Part shown: piece by piece, positions 25,252 to 37,934 of the stretch | How positions within the stretch are numbered: the stretch's first letter is position 1 | Layout: each line of letters opens with the position of its first letter | NCBI GenBank assembly: GCA_027625915.1 | Contig: JANTQA010000070.1 | Location: 7,321,001 to 7,385,000 of the forward strand | Source of the DNA: Anaeramoeba flamelloides | Taxonomy: Eukaryota > Metamonada > Anaeramoebidae | Reading direction: 5' to 3' | DNA length: 64,000 nucleotides | Notes under the pieces: generated by a model | Database searches by the model: none | Told to the model about the DNA's origin: nothing | Seen by the model: the letters and a program-made list of their open reading frames with translations, nothing else | Program-made: the position numbers and the translations under genes

Positions 25252-25359
25252 ATGAAAGAAGAACAGAAACCACCATACATATTTTCCAAAAGAAGAAAAA
25301 AAATTCAAAAAGAAACTCAAAAACTTGACCTTATCATCGTGCAGAGAACTTCAAAATAA
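25252..25359 (+). other. Small ATG open frame, unassigned
   Basis: 35 codons starting MKEEQKPPYIFSKRRKK and ending LDLIIVQRTSK before TAA. The patch is GC-richer than its neighbours and uses varied codons, unlike the usual A/T shadow frames. It matches no family I recognise. It could be a small gene, one exon of an undetected gene, or chance. Confidence 0.2.
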
Positions 25360-25669
25360 AAAAGATTGATTTAATTAAGTGTGTAAGTACATTTTTCAAA
25401 TTTTGACTGTCACGATTTATGCCAAACTGAATCATTCAAATCATTTCTTAACCAAATAGATTGATTTTTTCATAAATACTAGAGTGGGGTATTTCCTAGT
25501 ATAATATATTTCTATACCAACTAAAAAACGGAAATCAAAACAATGAAAAAACTACACAAGAAAAAATAAATATAAATATTTTATTTCTTGATTTTATCTG
25601 TAGCATTTGATACAATTATTTATTTATTTTTTTTTCTTTTTTCAATTCTTTATGGAAATTATTTTTGTA

Positions 25670-26600
25670 AAATTTTTGAGAAACAAATTACTTTTTATTT
25701 CCAAAGAATTTCCAAAATGAATTTTAAAATTCTCTTTTTATTTAATTCATCTAATACTAGTTTGAATTTAGAAAATAGGATATTTTTTCAATTCCTTTTA
25801 AAAAATAAAAATTTACAATTTCCTTTACTTTTATAATTCTTTATTTTCCATTAAATTGAGAGAACTAAAAATAATTCTGAATCTATTTAAAATTTTTTCT
25901 AAAATTTTTCTTTTATTTTGTGTTGGATCTTCCATAGTTGTTGTGTTTTTTTTTTTTTTGATTTCATGAAGTAAATCTTTTTTTTATCTTAATGTTTGAA
26001 TCAGAATTCTTTGTTTTGATTTAGTTTGATTAAACTATTTGCAAAAAGGAAATTTTTAAAAAAGTAAATTTGTAAAAAAATGTTTTATAAAATAATTATA
26101 AATAATAATGGGAGCAAAAAAATCAAAGATATAAATAGTTTGGATTCATAGAAATTAAGTAAATAAAGTGCCCAAATCTTCGAACATAGTCTTTTATCGA
26201 TTTTTTTTTAATCATTCTTGATTTCAACAAATTTATTTGGTATGGTGATCGTTTGTGTTTGGTTTTCTAAAAGAAAAGATTTGTTTCAAAGACACACCTT
26301 TGACTGTATATTTTTTTGTTTTACTCTTTGATTAATTTTGATCATTCATATTAACAAGTCTCTAGAACCAAAACAAAATTTAATAAAACTAAAAAATTTA
26401 ATCAAAAAATGTTCAAAAAATCGAAAAAATTTAAGATTCAACTCGGAATTGTTTTGGGTTGATTTTCTTTTCACAAATAGAGCAACGAATGATAATTTAG
26501 TTTCAAGTATCAATATCTGGCTCTCAAAAAATATTTTTCAGTAATGTTCACATAATTAAAAATTTTCAAAATGGTAACAGGTACTTACTTCCTTATAGGT
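25670..26600. repeat. Dispersed repeat family M, copy 1
   Basis: Aligns over about 900 bp with 30945-31810 in the USP intron. Landmarks are TTATTTTCCATTAAATTGAG, TTGATTTCAACAAATTTATT and AAAAAATGTTCAAAAAAT. No inverted ends were found and no frame survives in both copies. The open frames here are shadows of the repeat. Confidence 0.65.
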
Positions 26601-27587
26601 AAATATTTCTATTGTTTTCTCATTTGGGAAAAAATTCGAAAGGTTTATTTAATATATGTCATGATTTAAGAATTGATTTAATGTTTCTCGGATCCAAATT
26701 AAAACTTTTTATGGTCATTTAAATGAAATTTCAAAAATCATATTTGATCTCTATGTTAAGAGAGATACACTAATATTCAACAAACAAAAAAAAATTATTC
26801 TCAGTAATTATCAGAAAATTTTTAAAATGTGTTTATTTATTAAATGGTATCATAAGTACAGAAAAAATATCAAAAGAAATGAAAAAGGAAATAGTAAAAG
26901 AAAAAGAAAATATAAGTTTATCATTATTTTATTCAAACAAAACTATTAAAGTTTTCTAAAACATCTCAAATAAGACATTTTCTTTTTGTGATTTTTTTTG
27001 TAGGAAAATCAAAAATCAAAATGAAAATGAAAATGAAAGGAAAAAAAGAAAAGAAAATAAATATTGTTTTTTTTTTTTTTTTTTTGGAGGTCTCCTTCAT
27101 ATAAACAAAGATAGATTAAAATTTCAAAATAAATTAAAAGAAATAAATCTTTATGAATTTAATTTTAAACCAAGACGGTTTGAAATTATTTTCATTCATT
27201 AATAATCATGAAATCCATGATTTTACTCTTAAATTTCCTTTTAGAAATTTAATTATAAGTGGTATACAAAATGTAATTTACTCTTTTTCTGAAATACTGT
27301 TATTTTTCAATTAATAAAAGAAAATTTTTAATTCAAGCACCCAAATATTTTTATGAGTATTAGTTGAAAAAAAAACACCAAATACAATTTTTACAAATCC
27401 AATTAGCAACAACATTTCTAGAGATCTAATTATAAAGCTTCCCAATTAAACTTTGAGACAAATTTTGAATTGTGGTAATTTGATTTTATCAGTAATTATA
27501 AATAGGATTGTTTTTTTTTAAAAAATATAACCAGAATTTTAATTTTTAATAATTTAAGAAACAACCTTGAATATTTAATTTTGAAAA

Positions 27588-30500
27588 TTATTTTTTTTTG
27601 TTCAAAATAATTCTTGTCAATTTTAAAGGATTTTTATGGAAAGTTCTTTTCTTCTTGTTATATTTCAATTTATGTTCAAAATCGATTTTTTTGAAGCTCT
27701 TTTGACTTTTCTGGTATATTTGTTTACCATTTAATCCTACAACTTTTGTTACAACATACTTTTTATTTGGATTTTTGCGTTTCCTTTTTCGATTTGATAT
27801 TTGTAATTTGTTTTTTTTCCTTTTTGAGGTTAATATTTTAAACCCATAGAATTCTGAATTTTTTTTAAATTTTTTTCGTTTTTTCGTATTTTTTGAATTT
27901 TTTTTTTGTGAAAATAAATTTAATTGGGGTTGTAATTTAAACAAGGGTGTGCAATTATCCTCATTATCCTTGATATTTGAGAAATGATATAATGCCATTT
28001 TTTTATAGGTTAATTTTTGGTTGTGTGTTTCTCTATTTAATAATGGGCCATTGTTAATTTTATTGTTTTTATGTTTCTTTTTTTTTTGAATTTTTTTATT
28101 TTTTTTCATAGGTACTTGATTTGTTCGATCTCGATAGTTATGATCCTGATCAAATTTGTAATCGCCTTTAATATCATCAATAATAGTTATTTCATCGTCG
28201 TCAATGTCGTCATAATCGTTACTACTCAATGCGATTTCAAAAGTAAAATCATCATCATCAGCAGCATCTTCATCATGATCATCATCTTTAATTTTGTCAA
28301 TAATAGCTAATTCATCATCTTTCTGATCACTTGTATGTCCATTTTCTTGTGTATTTATTATAGTACCATAATTATCATTTTCTTTAGTATTGTTTATATT
28401 ATCATTCTTTTTCTGAAATTTTTTTACATTCCTATTTTGAAATGGAATATCGAAAATTTGATTTTTTGTGATATTAATTTTTTTATTAGTTATCTTTTCA
28501 TTTAAAAATAAATGGAATTGCTTTTCTAGTGGTTGTGAAAAAGATGTTTCTCTCTTTCCTAATTTCCCAATATTTAATGTTTTAATTGTAATTTTTGGTT
28601 GTTTCAATTTAAATTTTTGATGTATCCTTTGCTTTGGCACCTTTGAAAAAAAGTCCTTGAAGTTGGTATCTTGGGATGAATACAATTTTGATTGCGAAAA
28701 AAATAGTTTTTTCGATTTATGATCCATAGCCAATTGTGAAATTAATTTTTTTCCATGATTATTTCTTTCAGCACAAAGATCATTTTTTTTCTTCTTTGAT
28801 CGAATGCCTTGATTATTTTTTCTTTTTTGATTAAAATTAATTAAAACTAAATGTTTTTTAGAATTTTTATGAAGATTGAATTTTCTTTTTTTTAATAAAT
28901 TGTAATGTAAAGAATTTGGTTTTTGCTTAGAATGATTTTGTAATCTGTTTTTGGGATTATTTAATTGTTGTTTATTTTTCTGTGGCAAACCATCGATTTC
29001 ATTTAAATTTCTTTTCCTTATCATAACAAGATTGTTGGATTTTTTTTTTCTTTGAACAACTAAGCCCGATCCATCAGAATAATGATCTGATAAAGAATTT
29101 CTTATTAAATCCTTTTTTTGTCTGCGTTTTGATGATTTGATATTAATACTATAATTCTGAATCACACCATAAGGATTCTTTTTGTTCATTTTATTCTTTT
29201 CATTCTGTATATTCTTTTCGTTCTTTTTATTGTTTTTATTGTTTTTATTCTTTTTATTCTCTTCGTTTTGTGTATTATTCTTTATATTCAGAAGATGGGC
29301 TTGCTCGTTTTTTAAATAAAATTTCCCCAAAGGCCTTCTTTTTTTTGGGGTTGTTGTTTGTAATTGGTAAATCAAAATATAAACATTTTGTTGTAACAAT
29401 TCTTGTTTCGAGATTTTGGTAACTTTTGAGTCCTTCATTTTAAACCAATTACCTTTCCGAGTTTTAACAAGAGAGTAGAAATTTCCAGAATTAAAATTCG
29501 TTCCTTCATGGACAATTACCCCTTTTAAATCGTAAAACTGTTTTGAATATTTTAATTTCGCTTCTGTGGATCTCTTTTTCTTTTTTTTGTCTTTGTTTTT
29601 GCTGTTCTTAATGCCAATACCTTGATCATCAAAATTTGTTTTTTTCTTCTTTGGGTTGGGTTGAGATCCATTCCCAGAAATAAAATTGTTCAATTTAAAA
29701 CTCGTTGGAAATAAGATCCGTTTTCCAATTCTTTGATGATCTTGATCGTTCTGGTTATCGACTGTATATCGCTTTAAATGAAAAACAATTGCCAAGGGGA
29801 ATTTTTTAATTGTTAATTGTTTTGTTGCTTGTTGCTTTTGTTTACATTTCTTGCAAATGTGCTTGTTTTCTTTTCGTAAATAGTTCTTGATCGCAGTGTG
29901 AAGAGAATGGCTTTTGTTTATTTCAAGAGATAAGATAAAGAATTGTTCATGCTTTTTTGTTTTGTTTCCGCAACACGAGCAAATTGTGCAGCTTTTTAAT
30001 TCCCCACGAAAAATTGAATTTATAAGTCGGTAATTAATATTCTTTTGACCCACAACACTTTTTTAGAATCATTAAAATTTGGTTCATTTAATTTTGTTTT
30101 TGTTTTTTAAAAATAAACAAAGAAATGTATTTCAAGATGGTTTTTGAGTTAGAAATTTGGTGAGTTTTTCTTTATATTTTTTCAAAAAGGTTTTTGAATT
30201 GAAAAGAGAAAAAATTAGAAGAAAAAATGAAATCTCAACAAAAATGAATTTTTTTAATAGTTATTCCATTTTAAAATTGTGAAAAGTCATCAAGTTTAAT
30301 AAATTGATAATAAAACTGATTCAAGGAATGACTCAAACAATTTGATCAATACTTTTTAAAACTATTATTCCTCAGTTTTTTAAGGGAGTAGGTATATTTT
30401 ATATTTTTAGGTTAATTCATTTCTATAAAATTAAAATCATTTCTTGAACTAAAAATGTATTAATTTTTAAATAAAAAGGGAAATCAGTGTATCTATGTAT

Positions 30501-33500
30501 AATATACTTTACTTTTAATTTAGAAATAAAAGGAACAAAATTTTCATTCAAATTTCCAAAAAAAAAATAGCATTCCAAGAATTAAAAAAAAAAACATCAT
30601 TAACACCCAATTCTAAAAAGGGAAATTAATAAATTAAGTTGATTTAAGTAAAAAAAAATTTGAAATTTTGCATGATTTATAAAATGTTTTTTTTCCAAAG
30701 CTGAATGAAAATTTTGTTCCTTTCATTTTGCAATAAATAGTATCTATCAATTTAAAAAATGAGAATTAACCAAAAAAATGAAAAAATTGATAAGAAAAAA
30801 CAATAAAAAAAAAAATCATTTATGAATTGATCTTTGCGGTAATATTTGAAAAAATTAATTAACATTTATTTAGTGTTATTTTTTAATCCTTCAGGTAAAA
30901 AAAAATTTAATGTAAAATTTTTGATTAATCAATTACTTGGTATTTCTAAAGAATTTTCAAAATGAATTTTCAAATCCTATTCCCTATTTAATTCATCTAA
31001 TTCTTGATTTGGTTCGGAAAATAAATCTTTGTTTAAATTTTTCTTCAGAAATAAAGGTTTATTGGACATATTAGGTAGATTTGATAATTATTTATTTTCC
31101 ATTAAATTGAGAACTAAAAATAAATCTGAATCTGCTTGAAATTTTTTCTAATTATTTCTTTTTCTATGGGTTGAATCTTTTTTAGTTGTTTTTTGAATTT
31201 CAATAATTCAATCCCTTTTTCTTAAATTTGAATTAGTATTCTATTGTTTTGGCTTTGTTTTAATAAAAATATTTGAAAAAAGAATTTTCAAAACAAATTT
31301 GTAAAAAAATGTTAAATGATAATAACTAGTAATGAGGTGAGAAATTCAAGCTAATATATTATTTGAATTCATCTCCAAATTAAGAATCTAAAGAAGAAAA
31401 ATCTTTAAAAATATACTTTGGAATTTTTTTTGTATTCTTGATTTCAACAAATTTATTTGGGAAAGGTGATCTTTCTTGTTTGGGATTGAAAAAGAAAAGA
31501 ATTTTTTAAAATATACACCTTCTCATGTTTGTTTTATTAACTTGTTCTTGACAGTGAGTTACCTTTCTTTTTCCAATTCAAAATACAACTTAATTAAACA
31601 AAAAATTTAATTAAAAAAAAATGTTCAAAAAATTGAAAAATTAAAGATTCAACTCTGGTTAACTTTTAATATTTTTTTTACAAATAGAGTAATTAATGGT
31701 GTTTTGGTTTCAAAGTTTCAATATCTTTTGGCACTCTTAAAAAATCATTTTGTGTCAGGTTTCAGAAATTAAAAATTTCAAAAATGGGAAAAGGCGCCTT
31801 CTTCCCTAAAACTATTGTTTCTTTCGAGTAACATTGTATTTTTAAATTGTGTCCATTTTTATTAAAGTTAAAAACTGTGGGATATAAATCAAGTTGAAAA
31901 AAAAATTGGTGAGTGAAGGAAATCACTAGGCTGGAAAATCGAAACTTGGAATTCGAGTTATTACAATGAAAATTAATTTTTGAAATTGAAAAAACAAAAA
32001 AAATTAGTAATTTTTATGGGTTAATAATACTAATCAAAAACTAACCAACATCTGAAACCTGATCGTTCTCTAAAAATGATAAATCGAAAAATTAGTACAT
32101 TTTTAGAAAAAGGCGCCAAAGATCGATACTCAAGTTCCATAATAGAATGGTTGGAAATTATAATTTTGAAAACAACTGTATTATTTTCGAAGTGTCTCTC
32201 TTTCGCGCTTTTTGAGATCTCGAAGATTTTTTTTTACATTTTTTTGCATTTCTTCAAATGAGTTATTTTTACTGAAGAATATTGTAAAATCATAACTTTA
32301 TCAAATCAAGGGAGTTATAAAATAACCACAAATTATATTAAATTAAACCAAATCGAATTGACACTGAAAGAAAACAATTTGTTTCAAATCGAAGAAATTT
32401 AATTAATCAAAATTATGAAAGAAGGTGCTCTAGTCGGGATTTTTTCATCAAAGTTCGTATGGTTCGAAAACTTAAGGTAATAAATAATTGTGAAATCTAG
32501 GATATTACCCTGAAATTTCTGAAAGTGGATCTAAGTCTAAGGAAAACAAGAGTGTAATTTATACTTATTCTAGAAACACAAAAGAACAATTGATTTTTTC
32601 TCTTTAAATTTTTTATAATTTATATCTTTTTGAAATTTGATTTTTTTTTGGTAATTTGATTTTTTTATTTTGAAATCCTGTAAATCTTTTTTTTTTTTTT
32701 TGTTATTTGAATTTTGTCAAGCACACATGTGTAAAAAGTGAAGTCTTAATATTTTAAGTTTTTATACTAAATTTGACATCACTTTTTGCACATGTGCAGA
32801 GGAAGTGCAATTTGGTAATATTATTTTTTGTTTCATGACCACTTCTTGAGTATGGAACAAATTCATTGTTAGTGTCTATACACACATAAGAAGAATACTC
32901 GGTAACAAAGATAAAAAAATAAAAAAGCCTTTTAGCAACTACCTTATCAGGTGAAAACAGGGAAATTGTGAATAAAATTCTCTTAAAGGAGTTCCATAAG
33001 CTCAGTAAATTTTTTACACTGAGAATCTCTTTTGCAAAACAATGTGAAATTTTGACAATCTCAACAATTTTCACAATTTTTACCTTGTTAGATCCGAGGT
33101 AAATTTGCGCTTTTAATAATTTTATAATTTCCATTTCAAATCTATGAAACAAAAACAATTTCCCAAGCTTTTCTAAATATTTTTTAAATTTACTTTTACA
33201 AGTTTGAAATGTTTTCAAATTTGAACTTGAAATTGAAAATCCCTTAAAGTCATTTTTTTTTTCTTAAATTTTCTTTCAAAAACCAATTTGAAAATTGTTT
33301 TTTTAATGATTTGTGTTGAAATTTGAAATTGGTTATTTTTTGACCAAATTTCTTCAGAATTAAAAGTCTTTTTGAGAAGTAAATGTAAAATAACAGAATA
33401 ACTTGACACTTTCATAGTCGAAATATAGCCCTTAAATTTTTTGTTTGGATCTATTGTTTAATTAAAAGAGTTTATTACAAGATCTTCACTAGTTGTTGGT

Positions 33501-34427
33501 ATTAGAATTCCAAATTACACAATTGTCCTGTTCGTTGCCTTTTGACTTATTATGATTAAGTTTGTAAAGAAAAACTCGAAGAAATTGATGATAGCCTCTT
33601 TACTGACAAAGTATTTTTTAGTGTTGGTTTGGTTTAATTATCTTTAGGATTGAACTGTTAATTCAATAAGAAAGAATTATTGAAGATCTTTTTTAAAAGA
33701 GAAGAAAAAAGATCAATTCCATTTAAACATGATTTGTTTTTGGTTTTTTTATTTAAATTTTTTTTCTCTTATTAGAGAAACTGTGAATCGATCGGTTCTG
33801 TGTTCAAGAAAATTTATTCACACAAAAAGAAATAGAAATTCAAATAACTGAGAGTTTGTTAGTGGTTTTACAGTTTACAGTTAGTTGACCATTGAATATT
33901 TTGACCTTTCAAGGTTTTTGAAAAAAACAAAAAGAAAAAGAAAAGTGATTTTTTAAAGTTTTCATTTTTGTTTGAACAAAATATTTTGATAAAAAGCAAA
34001 ATTAAAAAACAAATTACCTTTCAAGACCTTTAGGAGATGCGCATTCCAACAATTTTATCAAAAAATCATAAGGGTCTCCTTTTCTGCCCATTTCGAATTG
34101 TGAACTCAAGTTTTTTGCATAGTTGACGATTTGAATCAAGCTTGTGTTGCGCTTTTCTGGTGCATAGAAAATATTATAAACATGCTGCTCAAGACTACAA
34201 AGAATACAAAAACCAAGTTTTGTGCATTGTTGTGAATGTTTCTTTGATAACAAAAGTTGTGAAAATTTTGGCAGATAGGTAAGACATTGTAAAACACTAT
34301 TAATGTAGCATGTTTGACCGTAATTTTTGAGGCCTTTTTTATTTTCTTCAGCAAACAAGAATTTTTGGTTTAATAAAGGATCCTTGATTGTCAGTTTTTT
34401 TTTATTTAATTTTTTCTTTTGCCACAT
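27588..34427 (-). CDS. USP36/USP42-type ubiquitin C-terminal hydrolase, catalytic His replaced
   Basis: USP-family (peptidase C19) protein, nearest to the USP36/USP42 group, which in animals deubiquitinates nucleolar and chromatin proteins. Exon 1 (34427-34018) has the Cys box GLKNYGQTCYINSVLQCLTY with C40 and the oxyanion Asn N35. Exon 2 (30057-27588) has zinc-finger pairs CTIC (160-163) and CKKC (205-208), then the His box. The exons join in phase 2 (GAAAG|GTAATT ... AAAAAG|T) and the protein is 959 aa. The His box reads VHEGTNFNSGNFYSLVK: Asn329 (codon AAT) sits where GHYYxY-type proteases have the catalytic His. The acidic third residue is present (KMKD, D346). The expected QEDAHEF block is also altered, to KGDPYDF. 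A long Lys/Asn-rich tail (about 370-959) has an acidic stretch near 745-785. The start is the first ATG before the Cys box; a further upstream exon is not excluded. Likely a pseudo-protease unless the His is replaced functionally. Confidence 0.93.
30945..31810. repeat. Dispersed repeat family M, copy 2 (intronic)
   Basis: Collinear with 25670-26600 but with many small indels. Lies in the large USP intron directly before a family I repeat. Confidence 0.65.
31935..32900. repeat. Dispersed repeat family I, copy 1 (intronic)
   Basis: Aligns with 46690-47465 in the G-alpha intron. Shared blocks are GTACATTTTTAGAAAAA, TTTTGAAAACAACTGT, TCAAATGAGTTATTTTT and GAGTATGGA[A/G]CAAAT. Copy 1 carries an extra 80-bp hairpin at about 32720-32800 that is missing from copy 2. 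No coding capacity. Confidence 0.65.
32720..32800. mobile_element. Compact hairpin insertion
   Basis: Arms GCACACATGTGTAAAAAGTG and GACATCACTTTTTGCACATG are near-perfect inverted repeats around a loop containing TTAATATTTTAAGTTTTTAT. The loop motif is also found in the arms of the element at 4104-4750. This suggests a minimal relative of that family inserted into a family I repeat. Confidence 0.55.
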
Positions 34428-35344
34428 TCTTTTGGAACAAAAAGAAAATATTTTAAAAAGTAAGTTAAAAAAAATGATTGAATTTCTTTTTCTCAACTTT
34501 AAATACTTTTAAGAATTATTTTACTCATGATTTTTTTTTCATAATTTCCTTGCCTCTGTTCTTTTGAGAGGTTCAACCTCAACTTTTAAAAATTTTTAGC
34601 AAAGTTTCAGTTTAATATTACTTTGCTAAATAAAGAATTGTGATTATTTCCTAATTTTTAATAACTTTTTGAATTTTAAGGACTCACGATCCAGTAGGGG
34701 CATTTACAAACTATTTTTTGTTGACATTTTCTTTTAGGGATAGACTCGTAAAGTAGAGAAAAATTTACAAAACACACAATTTTCTGTAGTTTTTCTTTTT
34801 TTTAATGATTTTTTTTTTACTTATTTACTTTTGAAAATTTCAAATTTTGATTTAACTCCCTGCTGATTCGGTTGGCGTTAAGTAAATAGAAAGTTTTAAA
34901 AGAAAATAATATTCTATTTTTAAAGATTATTGAAAAATCTATTATTCAAAATGTGTTGTCAAAAAATTTTTTGTATTTTACTCTAGAAAAATTTAGGTGA
35001 AAAAATTAAAATGAATTTGAACATTATCAAAGAATCAGAATAATTCCCTAGACAGGATTTTCCAGGATCTTTGATAGTAAAAGAAAAAACATAAGAGTAA
35101 CTAATGGTGAATTGTTAAACTATAATAATATCAATAAATCAGAATAGTGATCTGAAATAAAGAACTATTATATTATAATAATGATCTGAATACAATTGTG
35201 ATAACTTATAGAATTATTAAAAATTGGATGGTATTTTATTTTATAAACAGATATGTTCTATTCATTTTCTTTTTTTTTATTTGAAATAAAACAATTCTAT
35301 ATTATTTTTAAATTGAATTATAAGTAAATATTGAGAAAAAGTAG

Positions 35345-35542
35345 TTGAAATCAAAATTCGATGGATTTTTTTATGGTTTTGAAATATTTAACTTGACACA
35401 AAGTGATTTTGAAAGATTTGATAGATTTGTTAAGAACTCTGTTACAAATTCCTTTAAAATTAATATTCATTCAGAACGATTAATTTATAAAAATGAAACA
35501 AAAATTGATCTAGCTAGATTAAAAGTATATCGAAGAAAATAG
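35345..35542 (+). pseudogene. Possible coding relic, unassigned
   Basis: A 65-codon frame without ATG whose translation has varied composition, including FGFEIFNL-like and LTQSDFERFDRFVKNSV segments. More fragments of similar character follow to about 36230. The composition suggests a decayed protein-coding element, perhaps a non-LTR retrotransposon, but no diagnostic motif is visible, so the family is a guess. Confidence 0.2.
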
Positions 35543-36227
35543 AGATTAATTGAAAAATTAGATTTCAAAATTTTAAAACAATGAAAATGATTCGAAATTT
35601 TTGACCACTTGAAAATGAAAATATTAATAGGCATACTAAGGGATTATAATTATTATACTAGGGAATTAAAAGTTTTTGGATTAACCAAATTGGAAAATTT
35701 AACTAATTGCAAAGTTCAACAATATTTAAACAATTATAAAACGACAAAATTGTAATTTCAAAAAATAAAAGTATTTAAACTGGAAATATTCAAAAAGAAA
35801 ATCTAAAAATTCGAAATTTTACTAATTTTTTAAATAGATACTCTTATGTAACAAGCAAAAATAAAAATAAAAATTGTGATTTATGACAACTAAAGTTAAA
35901 TATAGATATCATTCAAGATTTATATCATTTTTTATTGAATATTTTCTAGTTATTTTTTTTTATTTAAGATTGTAAGAGAAAATTAAATAAATTTTCGGTT
36001 TATTTCGTAGATTAAAAAAACCTAACGATGTCGGGCCAAGGGAAAAAATTGAAATCTCTGGATATCTAAATTTTATCAATTAAAAATAAAAAAATTAATA
36101 ATATCAGACATATAATTTATAAAATGAATTCATCATGTAGGATATCATTAGTAAGTGATAATAAAAATTGTTATTCTTTAACAAAATTTCTAAAAAAAGT
36201 TTATAAAATAGGTTTATACCGTAAATT

Positions 36228-36640
36228 GTGGTAAAGTGCCTCGTTTTCTTGAGATTTTCTGTTTTATTTGTGACTTGTAAAATGTTTTTTTGAGGTTTTC
36301 AATTTTATTTGTGAAGTTTTCTAGGTTTTTTTTTTAATTTAGAAATAAACCAAAAATTTATTTAAAATTTTTGGTTTATTTCTAAAGTAAAAAAAACCTA
36401 ACGAAAATCTATTGATTTTCCAAATAAATAGAAAACTTAAAAAAACCTAACGAAAAACTAATGGTTTTCCGAATAAATAGAAAAACTCAAAAAAAAACAA
36501 ACGAAAATCGATTGATTCTACAAATAAAACAGAAAAATCAAGAAAAATATAACGGTATTTCTATTGATTTACTAAATAAACAGAGAGATCAAGAAAAACT
36601 CATGGATATTTTAAATAATTTGAGAAATAAAAAGACAATT
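36228..36640. mobile_element. Foldback element with about 50-bp tandem units (family K), copy 1
   Basis: Centred on an inverted pair TTTAGAAATAAACC and GGTTTATTTCTAAA near 36340-36385. The right arm holds three to four tandem units of about 50 bp (AACGAAAATCTATTGATTTT, then CCAAATAAATAGAAAACT). The left arm holds inverted, more diverged versions. Related copy at 62815-63200; a fragment of the centre occurs at about 35990-36030. Confidence 0.65.
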
Positions 36641-37934
36641 TCATAATTTTTCTTGACACAAGTATAAATTGAAAACAATTGAATTTATAAATATTGTATC
36701 TCTGGGCAAATTACTCATTTCCCCTAAATCCAAATAATCTTAAAAATTGATTTTTTAAGTTTAGAGCTCTTTATCTCCTCTTGTTTAGAAGTTATTCTCA
36801 ATTTTCGATATTTTTTCAAAAAAAATTTTTTTTTTGAAATTTAGAATTTTTCTTTTTTAAAAAAGGTACATTTTTACATATAAAATAATTTTTTTTGGTG
36901 TTTTAAAGATCATCTTACTAGGGTTATTTTTGATCAAAAATATGATTTTGGTGAAAAAAATTGAAAAAATTAAGGTTTAAAAAAATATTTTTTTTTGAAA
37001 ATTTTTTTACTACTCTTTTGATTTTCCCATTTTTGGTTTACTCAAATATTATATTTATAAAATATTTTTAACTGCAATAGTTATAAATTTTTTAATTTTT
37101 AATTTTTTTTTTTTAGAATAAAAAAAAATTTTTTTTTTTTTTCACTTTTATCCAAGTTATTTATAAAAATACAGAAGTTACTGTGAATATTAGTTGATAA
37201 AATGAAATATAAAAATCTATTTGATATAGACAAAAAAATTTTTTGATTTGATTTTTTTTTGTGAATTTTTTAAATTTAAACTTTATGAGGGTTAGTGGTT
37301 TTGAAAATATTTAGTATTTAAAATGGGTGTTTTGGACTTTTTTCAAAATTGAAAATTTTAAAAAATGTATATAAAAATTTTTTTTCAAAATATTTTTTAA
37401 AGTACTAAAAATTGGTAACTTTGAAAAAAAAAATTTTATTTTAAACATCTCAAAAAAATGATTTTTATTATTATTTTTCCTGAAAAACAATGTTTAAAAA
37501 AAAATTATTTTTTTAATAGAAAAACTCTAGTAAATTTTCATTTTTTTCTAATTTATCATAAAAAAATTCACATTATCAATATTTTGAAAAAAAAATTTTT
37601 TGACCTCATCTTATTTTATATAAATATTCATTTTTTCAAATTTTTGATAGTGTTATCACTAGAAAAATATTAAAAAAATGCTAATAATAAATTTTACTAG
37701 GGTTTCCTATTAAAATGTTTTTTTTCAAAAAAACATTTTTTTTAAATAAGTTTTTTTCAATTCAATTTTAAATTTTTTAATTTTTTTACAATGGAAAAAA
37801 AAAAAAATTTAATAGTAAAAAACTTAGAGTTTTTTTTTCAAAAAAAAAATATATTAGAAAAATTACTCAATTAAAAATTCAATTTTATTATCTTCAGAAT
37901 TTTATAATTTTAAAATATCCAATAATTACTCATT

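Larger units (their letters stand above)
22715..27587. other. Intergenic region between the anoctamin and USP genes
   Basis: No gene supported. Contains R1 copy 3 (22937-23428), R3 copy 2 (23597-24345) with a mariner-like element nested in it, a CA/TA microsatellite (24800-24890), and family M copy 1 (25670-26600). A 35-codon ATG frame at 25252-25359 has slightly coding-like composition but no recognisable family. Confidence 0.6.
30058..34017 (-). other. Large intron splitting the USP catalytic domain
   Basis: 3,960 bp between the Cys-box exon and the His-box exon. It contains family M copy 2, family I copy 1 and a perfect-arm hairpin inside the latter. The region 33000-34000 has no repeat I could pair; an open frame at 32754-33218 is repeat-derived. 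Confidence 0.85.

Noticed and set aside
27588-30053. Free-standing USP starting near 30053
   Set aside because: There is no ATG there; the frame continues upstream to a splice acceptor at 30057 that joins in phase to the Cys-box exon.
32754-33218. 154-codon minus-strand open frame in the USP intron
   Set aside because: Begins in a family I repeat and its hairpin, has no matching family, and the corresponding region of the other repeat copy has no such frame.
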